Origin: Drosophila pseudoobscura
Lineage: Eukaryota > Arthropoda > Insecta > Diptera > Drosophilidae
Reading direction: 5' to 3'
Length of the DNA stretch: 64,000 nucleotides
Assembly (NCBI RefSeq): GCF_009870125.1
Contig: NC_046683.1
Coordinates: 56,497,869-56,561,868, forward strand
Part shown: positions 25,424 to 34,561 of the stretch, piece after piece
How positions within the stretch are numbered: position 1 is the stretch's first letter
Layout of the letters: each line of letters begins with the position of its first letter
Made by a program: the position numbers and the translations under genes
The notes under the pieces: generated by a model
Told to the model about the DNA's origin: nothing
The model's database searches: none
What the model saw: only the letters and a program-made list of their open reading frames with translations

Positions 25424-26347
25424 TCAATATCCATAAGTGGCCCGATTAAAGTAGCCCGCATAGCCGTAGATCTGCTCGTTCCGGGGCCACTGGCGCCGCT
25501 TCACGCGCACCTCCTCGAACAGATGGGCCACAAAGACAGTCACAAAGAAGGCCAACAGAGCACCGAAGGCGGCACCGGCCGCCACATCCGACAGATGGTT
25601 CTGATAGGTGGAGATGCGCTCCCAGCACACGACGAGGGCCGCCGACGCACAGGCCAGCTGCAGAGTAGAGCGCAGGAGTCTCAGCCAGGGAGCGAAGAGC
25701 CTGGCCTGGGCATAGAAGACCAGGAATGCCATGGCATACCAGGTGGAGGTCACGAACCCGCTCGGAAAGGAGTGGCGCACCAGGTCGAGCAGGTCCTGCG
25801 AGGCGGCGAACTCCGTGCAGCTGAAGTCCTCGATGTAGTGGGACGTGCGGTTCCCGGGCAGAGACGGATCGGCGCAGTTCTCAGCGCCCTCCTCGCCCCA
25901 GGTGGGCTGGCACACGTCGAAGAAGTACGGACGGAGGCGTCCGGTCGAGTACTTGGTCAGCCGGATGACCAGCAGGGTCAGCCCCAGGCCGAACAGATAC
26001 ACGCCGATGATCTTGTAGCACTCGCTGATGAAGCTCGGTATCCGGGCGCCCACGAACACGAACCGCTGCTTCAGCTCCGCCCCACTGGGCACGAAGGCGG
26101 CCCGCAGCATCTCCACGACGAGCACGAAGGCGGCGGGCAGGGCGACGACGGCGATCGTGAGATGGACTTTGGTCAGCCAGGGCTGGCGGTAGGGGTAGCG
26201 GAGGCTGGGGTCGCTGCAGTGAAAGCCCCGCTGGACGGTGGCCAGCTGCTGGGGCAGGACCACCAGGGCCGCGCCGTAGACCCCCAGCAGGATGAGGAAG
26301 TCGATGATGAGCCGCGAGAGCAGACGCGTGTTCGGATTGCCGCACAT
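25424..26347 (-). CDS. Catalytically dead wunen-like PAP2 protein, cluster copy 3
   Basis: A single-exon 307-residue member of the LPP/wunen family with the full membrane layout: TM1 about 12-32, RGFHC at 40-44 in place of RGFFC, and later segments as in its neighbours. Motif 1 is intact (KxxxxxxRP at 132-140). Motif 2 reads PSGF at 195-198 instead of PSGH. Motif 3 reads ER-x5-N-x3-D at 243-254, so the nucleophile His is Asn250 and the Ser is Glu243. Both histidines needed for hydrolysis in this family are gone, while the fold and frame are kept, so this looks like a pseudophosphatase rather than a decayed gene. N166 (NRT) is a likely glycosylation site. The tail is rich in Tyr (YGYAGYF, ending ATYGY). 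The open frame begins at a GTG at 26,353, but the first ATG, in a good GAAAATG context, is at 26,347. It might act by pairing with or competing with active copies. Confidence 0.92.
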   Translation of the reverse strand: MCGNPNTRLLSRLIIDFLILLGVYGAALVVLPQQLATVQRGFHCSDPSLRYPYRQPWLTKVHLTIAVVALPAAFVLVVEMLRAAFVPSGAELKQRFVFVGARIPSFISECYKIIGVYLFGLGLTLLVIRLTKYSTGRLRPYFFDVCQPTWGEEGAENCADPSLPGNRTSHYIEDFSCTEFAASQDLLDLVRHSFPSGFVTSTWYAMAFLVFYAQARLFAPWLRLLRSTLQLACASAALVVCWERISTYQNHLSDVAAGAAFGALLAFFVTVFVAHLFEEVRVKRRQWPRNEQIYGYAGYFNRATYGY

Positions 26348-26939
26348 TTTCACACTGGAGATCGGGTGAATGGGTGGATGGATGGATGGGCCGTGCTGGA
26401 TGGGTCCAAGCAGACAGTTCTTTCAGCTCGGCCCACGGCTCATTTGCATTTCGATCGCTGCGATCGATCCGACGATGTTGGAGGTTAGTGGCTACCAAAC
26501 AAAAACTTGTTTCAAAAACCTTTGTTTGGCTCCAAGTCTCTGCTTTTCTGCTTTTCCCACTGATCTAGCTCTGGCTCTGGCTTGGCTCTGGCCTGGGCTG
26601 CTGTTTATCGATTGCTCAAATATGCTAAGGTCTCAATAATTTATTCCTAATTTCTAAAGTCGCCGCAGCTGGAACCCATTTGCTTGGCTGCTTGGATGCG
26701 GGGCGGTGGGTCTTGGCCTAGTCTCTGGTAGGTGTTGAAGCCGTTTCTGTTGTTGTTGTTGTTGTTTTTTTGCGTGCTGTTGGCTCGTTCTCTCGGCCTG
26801 GACAAAAGCAAAAGTAACTGTAAATGTTTGCAACCTATTTTATCGATCGAGGCTGCGATTGATTCTCCCTGTAAGAATATCTCTGTTGTAACACCTCTGG
26901 AATGTGCTATTATCATAATCCCCAGCCACGAAATGCCTC

Positions 26940-26979
26940 CTAACCAAAGTCTTTCTGTTTTCTCTCTTTGCAGGTAAGC
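26940..26979 (+). promoter_or_regulatory. Recursive splice site (ratchet point) 1
   Basis: CTAAC branch point at 26,940-26,944, a pyrimidine-rich tract (mostly T and C) to 26,970, then CAG at 26,971-26,973 joined directly to GTAAGC at 26,974. An acceptor fused to a donor with no exon between is the signature of Drosophila recursive splicing in very long introns. It reads on the plus strand, opposite to the flanking PAP2 genes, so it would belong to a host gene that spans them. Confidence 0.7.
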
Positions 26980-27218
26980 CAGTTCTATACCCAAGATCTC
27001 CGCTGGAAGTTGAAGGTTTGGGCTGAGATGCGACAACTTTCAAATGTTGCCAAATACCCGATCAATCGATTAAACACTTTCTACTTTTCTGCCCTCTGGG
27101 AAAAACAAACTCCGAAACCATCTTCGTGATACGATACTTTTAAAAAGATTTTATATTTCGCTAGAATACAGACAACAAACAAAAAAAACAGGAATATCGT
27201 GCAAGTCTTTGTGTGACT

Positions 27219-27232
<14 letters not shown>

Positions 27233-27249
<17 letters not shown>
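27233..27249 (+). repeat. G17 run inside GT repeats
   Basis: A run of 17 G with GT dinucleotide repeats on both sides (about 27,216-27,232 and 27,251-27,262). Confidence 0.9.
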
Positions 27250-27324
27250 CTGTGTGTGTGTGTAAGTGTGAGGTTTTCCAAGTTGAAGCAAGCACCCATC
27301 TGCCTACCGGCCCTGTCCCTTTGC

Positions 27325-28356
27325 TCAGGGAACGTATCCGTAGTTGTGATAGGTTTGGGCGTACTGCGCCTGGGCCGGATGTGCCGCCAGGTAGGGCAGC
27401 GTCCCGAAGGTGTAGGCCGGCAGGGCGGGCGGCTGGGCCCCATTGGAGGCGGCCGTGGCCGGAGCGGCGCCGGCCTGGGACTTGGTGGAGCTCTTGGGCG
27501 AGACCTGCGGCTTGCGCAGCGTGTTGGCCGAGTAGCCGGTCTTGGGCCAGCGCTTGAAGGCGAACAGGTCGGCCACGTAGGCGCCCGTGAGGCAGGCGAT
27601 CAGGACGCCCATGACGGCCCCGGCCAGGACGTCGCTCCAGTGGTGGTGGTAGTCGGTGATGCGGGTGAGCGAGACGTACCAGCCGAACATGACGAACAGG
27701 AACTGGAGCAGGTGCTTCAGCAGCTTGGAGACGCGCGTGCTCAGAGCCGCCTGCAGGTAGATGGCCAGGTAGAGCATCGCGTACAGGATGATGCTGGCGT
27801 GGCCGCTGGGGAAGGACTGGTTCAGCTGCCGGAAGTTGAAGTCCGTCATGTTGGCGTTGCTGCAGGTGTAGCTGTCGATGTAGCGGCCCTGGTTCTGGGC
27901 GTCCTGGCAGGTGCTGCCGTCCGGCAGCATGGGCTGGCACACGGCGAAGAAGTGCGGACGCAGGCGCCCGATGCACACCTTCGAGAGCATCGTGGTGAAC
28001 GCCACCATGGCCAGTCCGAAGAGGTAGAAGATGGCCTGCTTGTAGAGCTGGCCCAGGCGGTGCCCCAGGCGGCAGCCATCCCGCTTTCCGGAGGTCTCGC
28101 GCAGAGCGCCACCCGGAAGCTGCTTGAACAGCTCCACCACCACGATCACCGAGGTGGGCACGCCGAAGGCGATGGCCAGCACCAGCTCGTGCTCGAAGCT
28201 GCTCTCGCGGTAGGGATACGCCAGTGACTCATCCCCGCAGAAGAAGCCGCGCTTGAAGGGCTTCCCCCACTTGTGCAGCAGCAGGCTGCCCACACTGAGC
28301 GCGGCCCAGATCAGCAGATCGCAGATCCCGCGTGCCAATTTCGTGTACTTGGACAT
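27325..28356 (-). CDS. Wunen-like lipid phosphate phosphatase (PAP2 family), cluster copy 4
   Basis: A single-exon 343-residue LPP/wunen-family phosphatase. TM1 is at about 10-27, with RGFFC at 36-40. Motif 1 is KxxxxxxRP at 126-134 and motif 2 is PSGH at 183-186. Motif 3 is TRx5Hx3D at 231-242, with Thr in place of the usual Ser but His238 and Asp242 kept, so it should be active. The outer loop has an N-glycosylation sequon, NMT, at about 169-171. The long cytosolic tail is rich in Ala, Pro, Ser and Lys, then Tyr (QYAQTYHNYGYVP at the end). The open frame runs further upstream only through non-ATG codons (a Leu-rich translation of a CAG/CAA repeat), so the ATG at 28,356 is the start. It is about 1 kb downstream of copy 3 in the same orientation and divergent from copy 5. 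Confidence 0.93.
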   Translation of the reverse strand: MSKYTKLARGICDLLIWAALSVGSLLLHKWGKPFKRGFFCGDESLAYPYRESSFEHELVLAIAFGVPTSVIVVVELFKQLPGGALRETSGKRDGCRLGHRLGQLYKQAIFYLFGLAMVAFTTMLSKVCIGRLRPHFFAVCQPMLPDGSTCQDAQNQGRYIDSYTCSNANMTDFNFRQLNQSFPSGHASIILYAMLYLAIYLQAALSTRVSKLLKHLLQFLFVMFGWYVSLTRITDYHHHWSDVLAGAVMGVLIACLTGAYVADLFAFKRWPKTGYSANTLRKPQVSPKSSTKSQAGAAPATAASNGAQPPALPAYTFGTLPYLAAHPAQAQYAQTYHNYGYVP

Positions 28357-28632
28357 GGCTGTGGGACAGTCGAGTGTTTCTCCAAAAAAAAAAACTACCG
28401 ACGACAGCAGCAGGAGCAGCAGCAACAATAACTATGACGATGACGATGACGAGGACGGTGACGGTGACGGTATCGACTCCACTGACTGACAAACCGCGCT
28501 TAACTAACCGACCGACGAGGCATGAATATCTTGCCTGCCTCTGAGCTGCGAGCTGCGAGCCGCGAGCCGCGAGTCGAGTTCTCCAACTTGGCCGTGATTT
28601 CGGTGGCTCTCACTCACGGTTTCTCCCAGTAT

Positions 28633-28633
<1 letters not shown>

Positions 28634-28662
<29 letters not shown>
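28634..28662 (+). repeat. (CA)n microsatellite
   Basis: A perfect CA tract of about 14 units, upstream of PAP2 copy 4. Confidence 0.9.
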
Positions 28663-28664
<2 letters not shown>

Positions 28665-30031
28665 ACAGCTCTCAGCAGCTGTTCTCGGCTGGCGGTGGTT
28701 CTCTGCGGTCCGTCAGTCACAAGTGGGTGCGTGCCACCGCCGACCGGATCCCCAATCCCCAATCCTCAATCGCCCATCGGGCGTTGGTATTGTTTTGTTG
28801 GTTGCTTTGGCAACGCCGAAGCTTCCCATCCATCCACCGACATGCCATAAACATTTGTTGTTTATTTGCTTTTTTCATTAATTACAAACGATTTTTGTGT
28901 GCCACAGCAGAGCCATTTTTCGTTTACAGTCGAGAAAAACATTCGGCCATTTCGCAGGTAATTGAAAGACGAGACCAGACCCATTCTAGCTGGGAGCTAC
29001 TTGGGCTCTGGCGATGTTTCTCTCAGTGGAACGAGAGCTCATGTTTCGCCTATTATCTTCGCATTCCCGAAAACTATCAAAATAAGCATCCCCATCCCCA
29101 TAATCGACTCTTCCTCAATGAAGAGCGGACCCCATTGTACTTTCATGAGAAACAGGTTTCACTTATTGCTCATAAACCAAGAGAAAATATTTAGCAAAAG
29201 ATAAGCCCCCATTTAGAGAGCGAGAGAGAGAGAGGAGTGGGAAACTGGTTTCCCTCCAAGAGGTGGAGGGAGAGAGAGAGAGGTTCTCGCCTTTCGCTGC
29301 GCATCTTGTGCAGTTTTTGGGATGCGTGTGCATAATTTCCTAGTGGGCATCCAGTGGAACCGAGCCAAGAAACCCGAACACCAGCCCCACACCAAACTGG
29401 ACCCAGCGTAGGTGATTACTCAAGTGTGTTAATTCGGTTTACCGCTGGCTAATTGTGGCCGCTGATACATCGTGCATCGATACCAAAGCGCCTGGGGTTT
29501 TCTCTTTTTCTTTGCCTCTTCGCCTCTTTGCTGGGACTGGGACTGGGACTTTTCGGCGGTGTCTCGATGATTCACGCCAGGCTTTCGATTGAACCGATCA
29601 GATCGGATTGCAGGTGATTCCGCCCCACCTGTTGCGCACACAGCTCTGTGACGTCGCCCGTCAGATGTGCATTCTTCGGTCTCCAAGTGTGTGACGACTT
29701 GGCGAGCTTTAAGCTCTTGATCGTTGGGGGCCGCTGCCGCTGCCGCTACCGCCCCCTCTCCCGCAGCCTCCCGCCGAAGAAACTGGTTTGCCTGCACATT
29801 CTTTCCGCTGTTTATTTTGATGGCTCTGCTAATTGAAACGGCCAACAGGGAGGGCCGGCAGGCGTCGGAACTTGGATAATTGGCTTTTAAAATTAACGTC
29901 CCATTTTGGCAATAATTATGTGTTTATTTCCACGATTCATTTTTTGGTACCTATTATTTACTTGGTAATTTAGTCATTATGCTAATTCAGAGATGGTTAA
30001 TCATAGCAGAGATTTGCCCTTATCATAGCTC

Positions 30032-30066
30032 TATAAATATGAAGCGGAACACAGTCAGACAGTTAC
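30032..30066 (+). promoter_or_regulatory. Candidate TATA plus initiator core promoter
   Basis: TATAAATA at 30,032-30,039 lies 29 bases before an initiator-like ACAGTT whose A is at 30,061. The spacing is right for a fly core promoter. No open frame of note follows; it could start a non-coding RNA or a distal 5' exon of PAP2 copy 5. Confidence 0.4.
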
Positions 30067-31412
30067 GTCACTGCCACTGCAACTGCAGCCGGATGGCCCT
30101 AATAGGAGCCCTGATTAAATGACTAATTGCTGGACGTTTTTGAGGCACATTCTTTATTCCAGAGGAGCATTTAATTAACGGCGTTTCTGGGCTTCCCGCA
30201 CTTCGGGTGCATTGCACGTGCAAGGAATTAAAATCAATTCAGATCGATCTGCGCTCAATTTCCCGATCCGCAGTGCACTCACAGATTGGGATAGGTTCGC
30301 AGACCTTGAAGACGTATTCCCCAAATCATTGCTACCTCATTTGCCTCGGTCCATAGCTGTCAGCTGTCGGTGGGAGTCCATACTTCCTGTCCACACACCT
30401 GGGCACACCTGGGCACTGGGACCACCGGCCCGCCCACTCAAGGCTCAAGGCGAGAAATTGCATTTGCCGCAGTACGAGTCAACAGATTTCCTCTCGGATG
30501 GTAATCGCGGAATGGTGGAATGCCAATGCCAAGTGCCGACACTTGCAAAACTTCGGCGCTGGGATCGTTATCAGTAGTTCCTCATTTGCATGGGACGGCG
30601 GGGATCTCGCTGACACCTCAGCCACCACCTAATATTTTCTTACACCTTCCGCTTATCAGTCGGCGACAGTAGCCGTACCTCGAAAGGGAAACGTGCCAAG
30701 AACAAGCAAACAACAGTTTCTGCATCATTTCTGTCCATCGCGCGGCGGCTTCATTTCACTTTTCGACTCCACAGGAAGTTCTCCTCGGGTTCGCGCAACC
30801 TGCACTATGCACATATGTATGTAATACGTTGAAAACTGCTGACTCAGATCTGGTTGTTTACGGGGGAAACAGACAGGGAGGGGCCGCAAACAGGGACCGA
30901 CTGGAAGACTGGGAGACTGGGCGACTGGGAGAGTATTTATATAGTGGGCTTGTGCAACACGTGAGTGATGTGCACTGCATCTGCGTATTTAACAAATTAT
31001 GTCAATAATAAATTTTGATTTAATGTCTGCTCAGTCGAAGGTGTCACTAATGAAGATCCCACTGCCATATAAAACCAGAAACCTCTCGATCTCTCGAGGC
31101 CCGAGGCTCCACGCTCGACGCTCGACGGCTTCTTCTCGCTGTGGTTTTTGTTGTTCGCTCGCGATGATCATGAATACTCGTTTTTTTGGCGCGTGCTGCG
31201 GTTGTTCATTGATACGGCTACGGCGTAGATACAGATACTCGTACGTACAGATACCTACGCACAGCGGAGATCACGCCAGGGGGGGCGTTTTTCGCAGTGC
31301 CGTTGCTGTGCGCGGGTCGGCTTACAGTGTTACTGGGCTAGCGGTTTTCTATCTGAACTAGTTCGCAATATTTCACAATTGGGCCAAGGCGATGTACTCG
31401 CCGCTCTATGCT

Positions 31413-31933
31413 TTCGGAGTAAGTTCTGTGCAGTTTCGGAGGAATTTTAAGCACAAATGAATTACACAGTCTGGACTAATTCCAAAAGTATTTTTAACAA
31501 TTTACAATTTTCGCAATAATTTGTATTCCGAAGGGTGCAGCACCACAAATGGAATTAAATACACTTTCGGAGTAAAATTCGGAGTAACTCCGAAAATCTC
31601 ATGGATCACGAACAATCCACAAATGATTTAAATGCAAATTCGTAGAAATTTCGGAGTAAATCCGAAAATAAAAAAAAATTTAAAATGGAGCTTATTGCGC
31701 ATCTGTAGACATTTCGGAGCAACTCCGAAAGCGTTATAGAACTCTAATAAATCCAAAAATGCAACTAAATACAATTTCGGAGTAATTCGGAGATACTCCG
31801 AAAATCCCATTTAACATCTAAAACACGACGCCCCTGTGCTCGCTTGTTCCGCTTGCAAATTTGTCAGTATGACCGCGGGGCACCATTGTCCCTCCGATTT
31901 CGAGTAATTTCCTTTCATGGCGACTCCGAAATT
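31413..31933. repeat. Degenerate array of TTCGGAGT / ACTCCGAA palindromes
   Basis: At least four units contain a hairpin of the form TTCGGAGTnACTCCGAA, at 31,566-31,596, 31,649-31,669, 31,712-31,730 and 31,775-31,805, with half copies near 31,413, 31,434, 31,525 and 31,924. Unit starts are 83, 63 and 63 bases apart, with AT-rich spacers that often begin AAATG or AATCC. This looks like an old tandem repeat with a palindromic core. Confidence 0.75.
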
Positions 31934-33502
31934 AGCATAAATTAACAGAAAATAGTCGCAAGCAATGCAATTCCCCTGTAAATTGAGCAGTTGAAATTCG
32001 CCATAAAGAAGCTCGATTCGTAGTGTAAATACAAAGTGGCCATAAACTGGCTACAGTTTATGCACTCCACCATTCGGGCCTGTGTTTGCCGTCGTCTCCA
32101 TTACCGCACAGCCTCCGAGTCCGATTCCAAGTCGGAGTCGGAGTCGGAGTCCGACGCGGAGTCAGAGTGGGAGCCGAGCCTGAGACCCGCTTACTCATTG
32201 TGGGCCCGAGCAACGACCTACATCAACAAATGCCACAAAGGCACGCAGCGGACCGAACGCGAACGGAGCGCAGGGCCCAGCAAGTGGCAACCGACTTAAG
32301 TCACGTTGCAAGTTGACCCACTCGAATGGTCGAAGGAGACGGACCAGGCAGAGGCACAGGCACTCCTCCACTCCGCCACTCCGCCACTCCGCCACCACTC
32401 CCATGTGCATCCGCACTTCGAGCGAATGCAACTCTTTCATTATGCGCAAATGCCAAGTCCCAGACAAACAAACCTAAACAAACTGAGCAGAGTAAACCTT
32501 GAAACAATTCAATAGTTTCCTCATTAGCAACATTCGTGCCTCGCCAGCAGTGGCAGCAGTGGCAGCAGCATCAGCCGCAGCACCACCACCAACAGAAGGA
32601 GGCCGGAGGGGTGTCGCAGCGAGTGCGGCCGGAGCAAAGTGAAGCGAAGAAATACGAGAGCACTCACTAGCAAGAGAGCCTCCGACTTTGCTGAATTGAT
32701 AAGGAATACAAGTCCCATTGAAATTCAATATCAATGCGAAATGTACACAGCCAGAGCACTGGGAACCTTCGGCGACGCGGTGGGTTCTGTTCTTCAGCTC
32801 GAAGACCGTATACCAGTGACCGTAGACCGTAGACTGTGTACCGTGACAGAGACAAGAGTTTGCTCAAAAAATCGACGCTACGACAGTCGGTACCGGCAGC
32901 TCGGCGGCAGCGCAGCGCAGCGGCCACAGCGAGTCACATTCGTCGCCGATCTGACGATCCAAACAAAACGCCAGCGTCGCTCCAGAGCGCTTCATAGACA
33001 TCGAGCAGCGTGCGGACAGAGCGGTTCGTTGGTTGGATCGCTGCCTGGTTCATGGGTTGCGAGGCTAGGCGGCTAGGAGAGCGACGACTACGACTTCCCA
33101 CCGCGAGTGACTGACAGCCAAACGCTCGTGTCTAAACTGACGGACAGCTGGTCTGGGCCATAACGTTAATTTATTTAATTCCGCTACTCCGAAAATCTCG
33201 CGCGCGAAATCAGAAGAGCGAGGCTGCCACAAAGGAGAAGAAAATCGTCTATGAACTCGACTCTGGAAAATCGTGCGCAGGTTTTTCGAAAGCAACATTC
33301 GCCTTGATAAATGTTCGGAAATAAATAAATGCGCCATTTGTGAGAGAGCCGAAAATACACCAAAAGTGAATGAACGAGTGCAAAAATTTGATTAATCTAT
33401 TCCGAAACAGAAACAAATTACCACCCAAAAAAAAGAGATCAGCTTGAACCCGAGCCCAGGCGATAAGAACGCTTCTAATAAATAAAAAAAAACCAAAAAT
33501 AA
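31934..33502 (+). other. Upstream region and likely 5' UTR of PAP2 copy 5
   Basis: No protein gene is supported. It contains GGAGTC repeats near 32,120-32,165, CCACT repeats near 32,370-32,395, and an A-rich segment from about 33,300 directly before the start codon of copy 5 that fits a 5' UTR. An upstream coding exon for a first membrane helix was looked for and not found. Confidence 0.45.
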
Positions 33503-34561
33503 ATGAATTCAAGTGAGGCAAAGCTACTCCGAATCGACTCCGAAAGTGCACTATCCACCATGCGAACGTTTAAGCGAGGCTTCTTCTGCTCGGACCTGAC
33601 CATCCGCTATCCCTACCACGAGTGCACCATCTCGGTGCTGATGCTGCTGGTGCTGCAGCTGCTCCTGCCGATGCTCCTCATCAGCGTGGTGGAGATCATG
33701 CGGATCTGCAAGCGCTTCCGCATGCGGCTCTACCTGCGCAACCTGTGGCGCTCCCAGGCCACGTTCAGCTTCGGCTTCATCGCCACCTTCCTGACCACGG
33801 AGCTGGCCAAGCATGTGGTGGGGCGGCTGCGGCCCCACTTCTACCAGGCCTGCCAGCCGCGCCTGAACGACGGCACCAGCTGCTCGGACCCCCAGAACGC
33901 CGACCTGTACGTGGAGCAGTTCTACTGCTCCAATCGCAACATCTCGGCCCGCCAAATCCGCGAGCTGCACGTGAGCTTCCCGAGCGCCCACAGCAGTCTC
34001 AGCTTCTACTCCATGTGCCTGCTGGCCTTCTACGTGCACAGTGTGTGGCAGGGACGGGGCAGCATTCGAGTGCTGCGACACATTCTCCAGTTCCTCCTAC
34101 TAATGGCCGCCCTGTGTGTCTCGCTCAGCCGCGTGGCCGACTACTGGCACCACTGGTCCGACGTTCTGGCCGGCGCCGTCCTGGGCGTTGTCTATGCCGC
34201 GATCACCGCCATCTATGTGGGCGACATGCTGCGGCCCCAGCGGCCCCGCACTGGGGTGCCCTGCCCCACCGCCCTCGGGTACAGCAGCGGCTGCCACCAC
34301 CATCACCTCCACCAGTTGATGGCCGAGAATAATAATTCAACCACATCCACCAAGGTGCACTTTCTGGCCGCGGCCCCCTCTGCCACGATGACAACCACCA
34401 CGCCGCTGGACGACATCCACAATTCAAATTCGAATTCAAATTCCAATTCCAATTCCGATACCGATGACGATGAGGATGACGATGATGTCTATAAGCCGCC
34501 CACATCGCGGACATCGACAACGCCGTCACCCTCTGCACTCGACTTGCCAAATGTCGTCTAA
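33503..34561 (+). CDS. Wunen-like lipid phosphate phosphatase (PAP2 family), cluster copy 5, lacking TM1
   Basis: A 352-residue LPP/wunen-family protein on the plus strand, opposite to the other four. RGFFC is at 25-29, only 24 residues from the first ATG, so the first membrane helix found in its neighbours is missing. A TAA stands immediately before the ATG, so the frame cannot extend without splicing. Catalytic motifs are present: KxxxxxxRP at 103-111, PSAH at 160-163 (Gly to Ala, His kept) and SRx5Hx3D at 209-220 (His216, Asp220). N146 (NIS) is a possible glycosylation site. The long tail has a His run (265-268), an NS-repeat (about 307-318) and an acidic run (319-328). A second ATG at 33,560 has a good context (CCACCATG) and could also be used. 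Either an upstream exon supplies TM1 or the topology differs. The first AATAAA downstream is about 1.2 kb away. Confidence 0.9.
   Translation: MNSSEAKLLRIDSESALSTMRTFKRGFFCSDLTIRYPYHECTISVLMLLVLQLLLPMLLISVVEIMRICKRFRMRLYLRNLWRSQATFSFGFIATFLTTELAKHVVGRLRPHFYQACQPRLNDGTSCSDPQNADLYVEQFYCSNRNISARQIRELHVSFPSAHSSLSFYSMCLLAFYVHSVWQGRGSIRVLRHILQFLLLMAALCVSLSRVADYWHHWSDVLAGAVLGVVYAAITAIYVGDMLRPQRPRTGVPCPTALGYSSGCHHHHLHQLMAENNNSTTSTKVHFLAAAPSATMTTTTPLDDIHNSNSNSNSNSNSDTDDDEDDDDVYKPPTSRTSTTPSPSALDLPNVV

Larger units (their letters stand above)
26348..27324. other. Spacer between PAP2 copies 3 and 4, with a recursive splice site
   Basis: No protein gene is supported. It includes the plus-strand recursive splice site at 26,973/26,974 and a GT tract interrupted by a 17-base G run (27,233-27,249). 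A GTT repeat occurs near 26,750. Confidence 0.6.
28357..31377. other. Non-coding stretch between PAP2 copies 4 and 5 (first part)
   Basis: No protein gene is supported. It contains the upstream region of copy 4, a CA tract at 28,634-28,662 and a plausible core promoter at 30,032. Candidate CAG-GT junctions at 28,963 and 29,606 have poor pyrimidine tracts and were not called as recursive sites. Confidence 0.55.

Noticed and set aside
27223..28227. Long open frame on the plus strand opposite PAP2 copy 4
   Set aside because: Antisense shadow; its first part translates a GT/G-run repeat.
28357..28428. Extension of PAP2 copy 4 upstream to 28,428
   Set aside because: The extension begins with a TTG and codes only for a Leu run from a CAG/CAA repeat. 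The first ATG is at 28,356.
28945..28970. CGCAG joined to GTAATT, a possible recursive site
   Set aside because: The pyrimidine tract is short and mixed, and the donor is weak.
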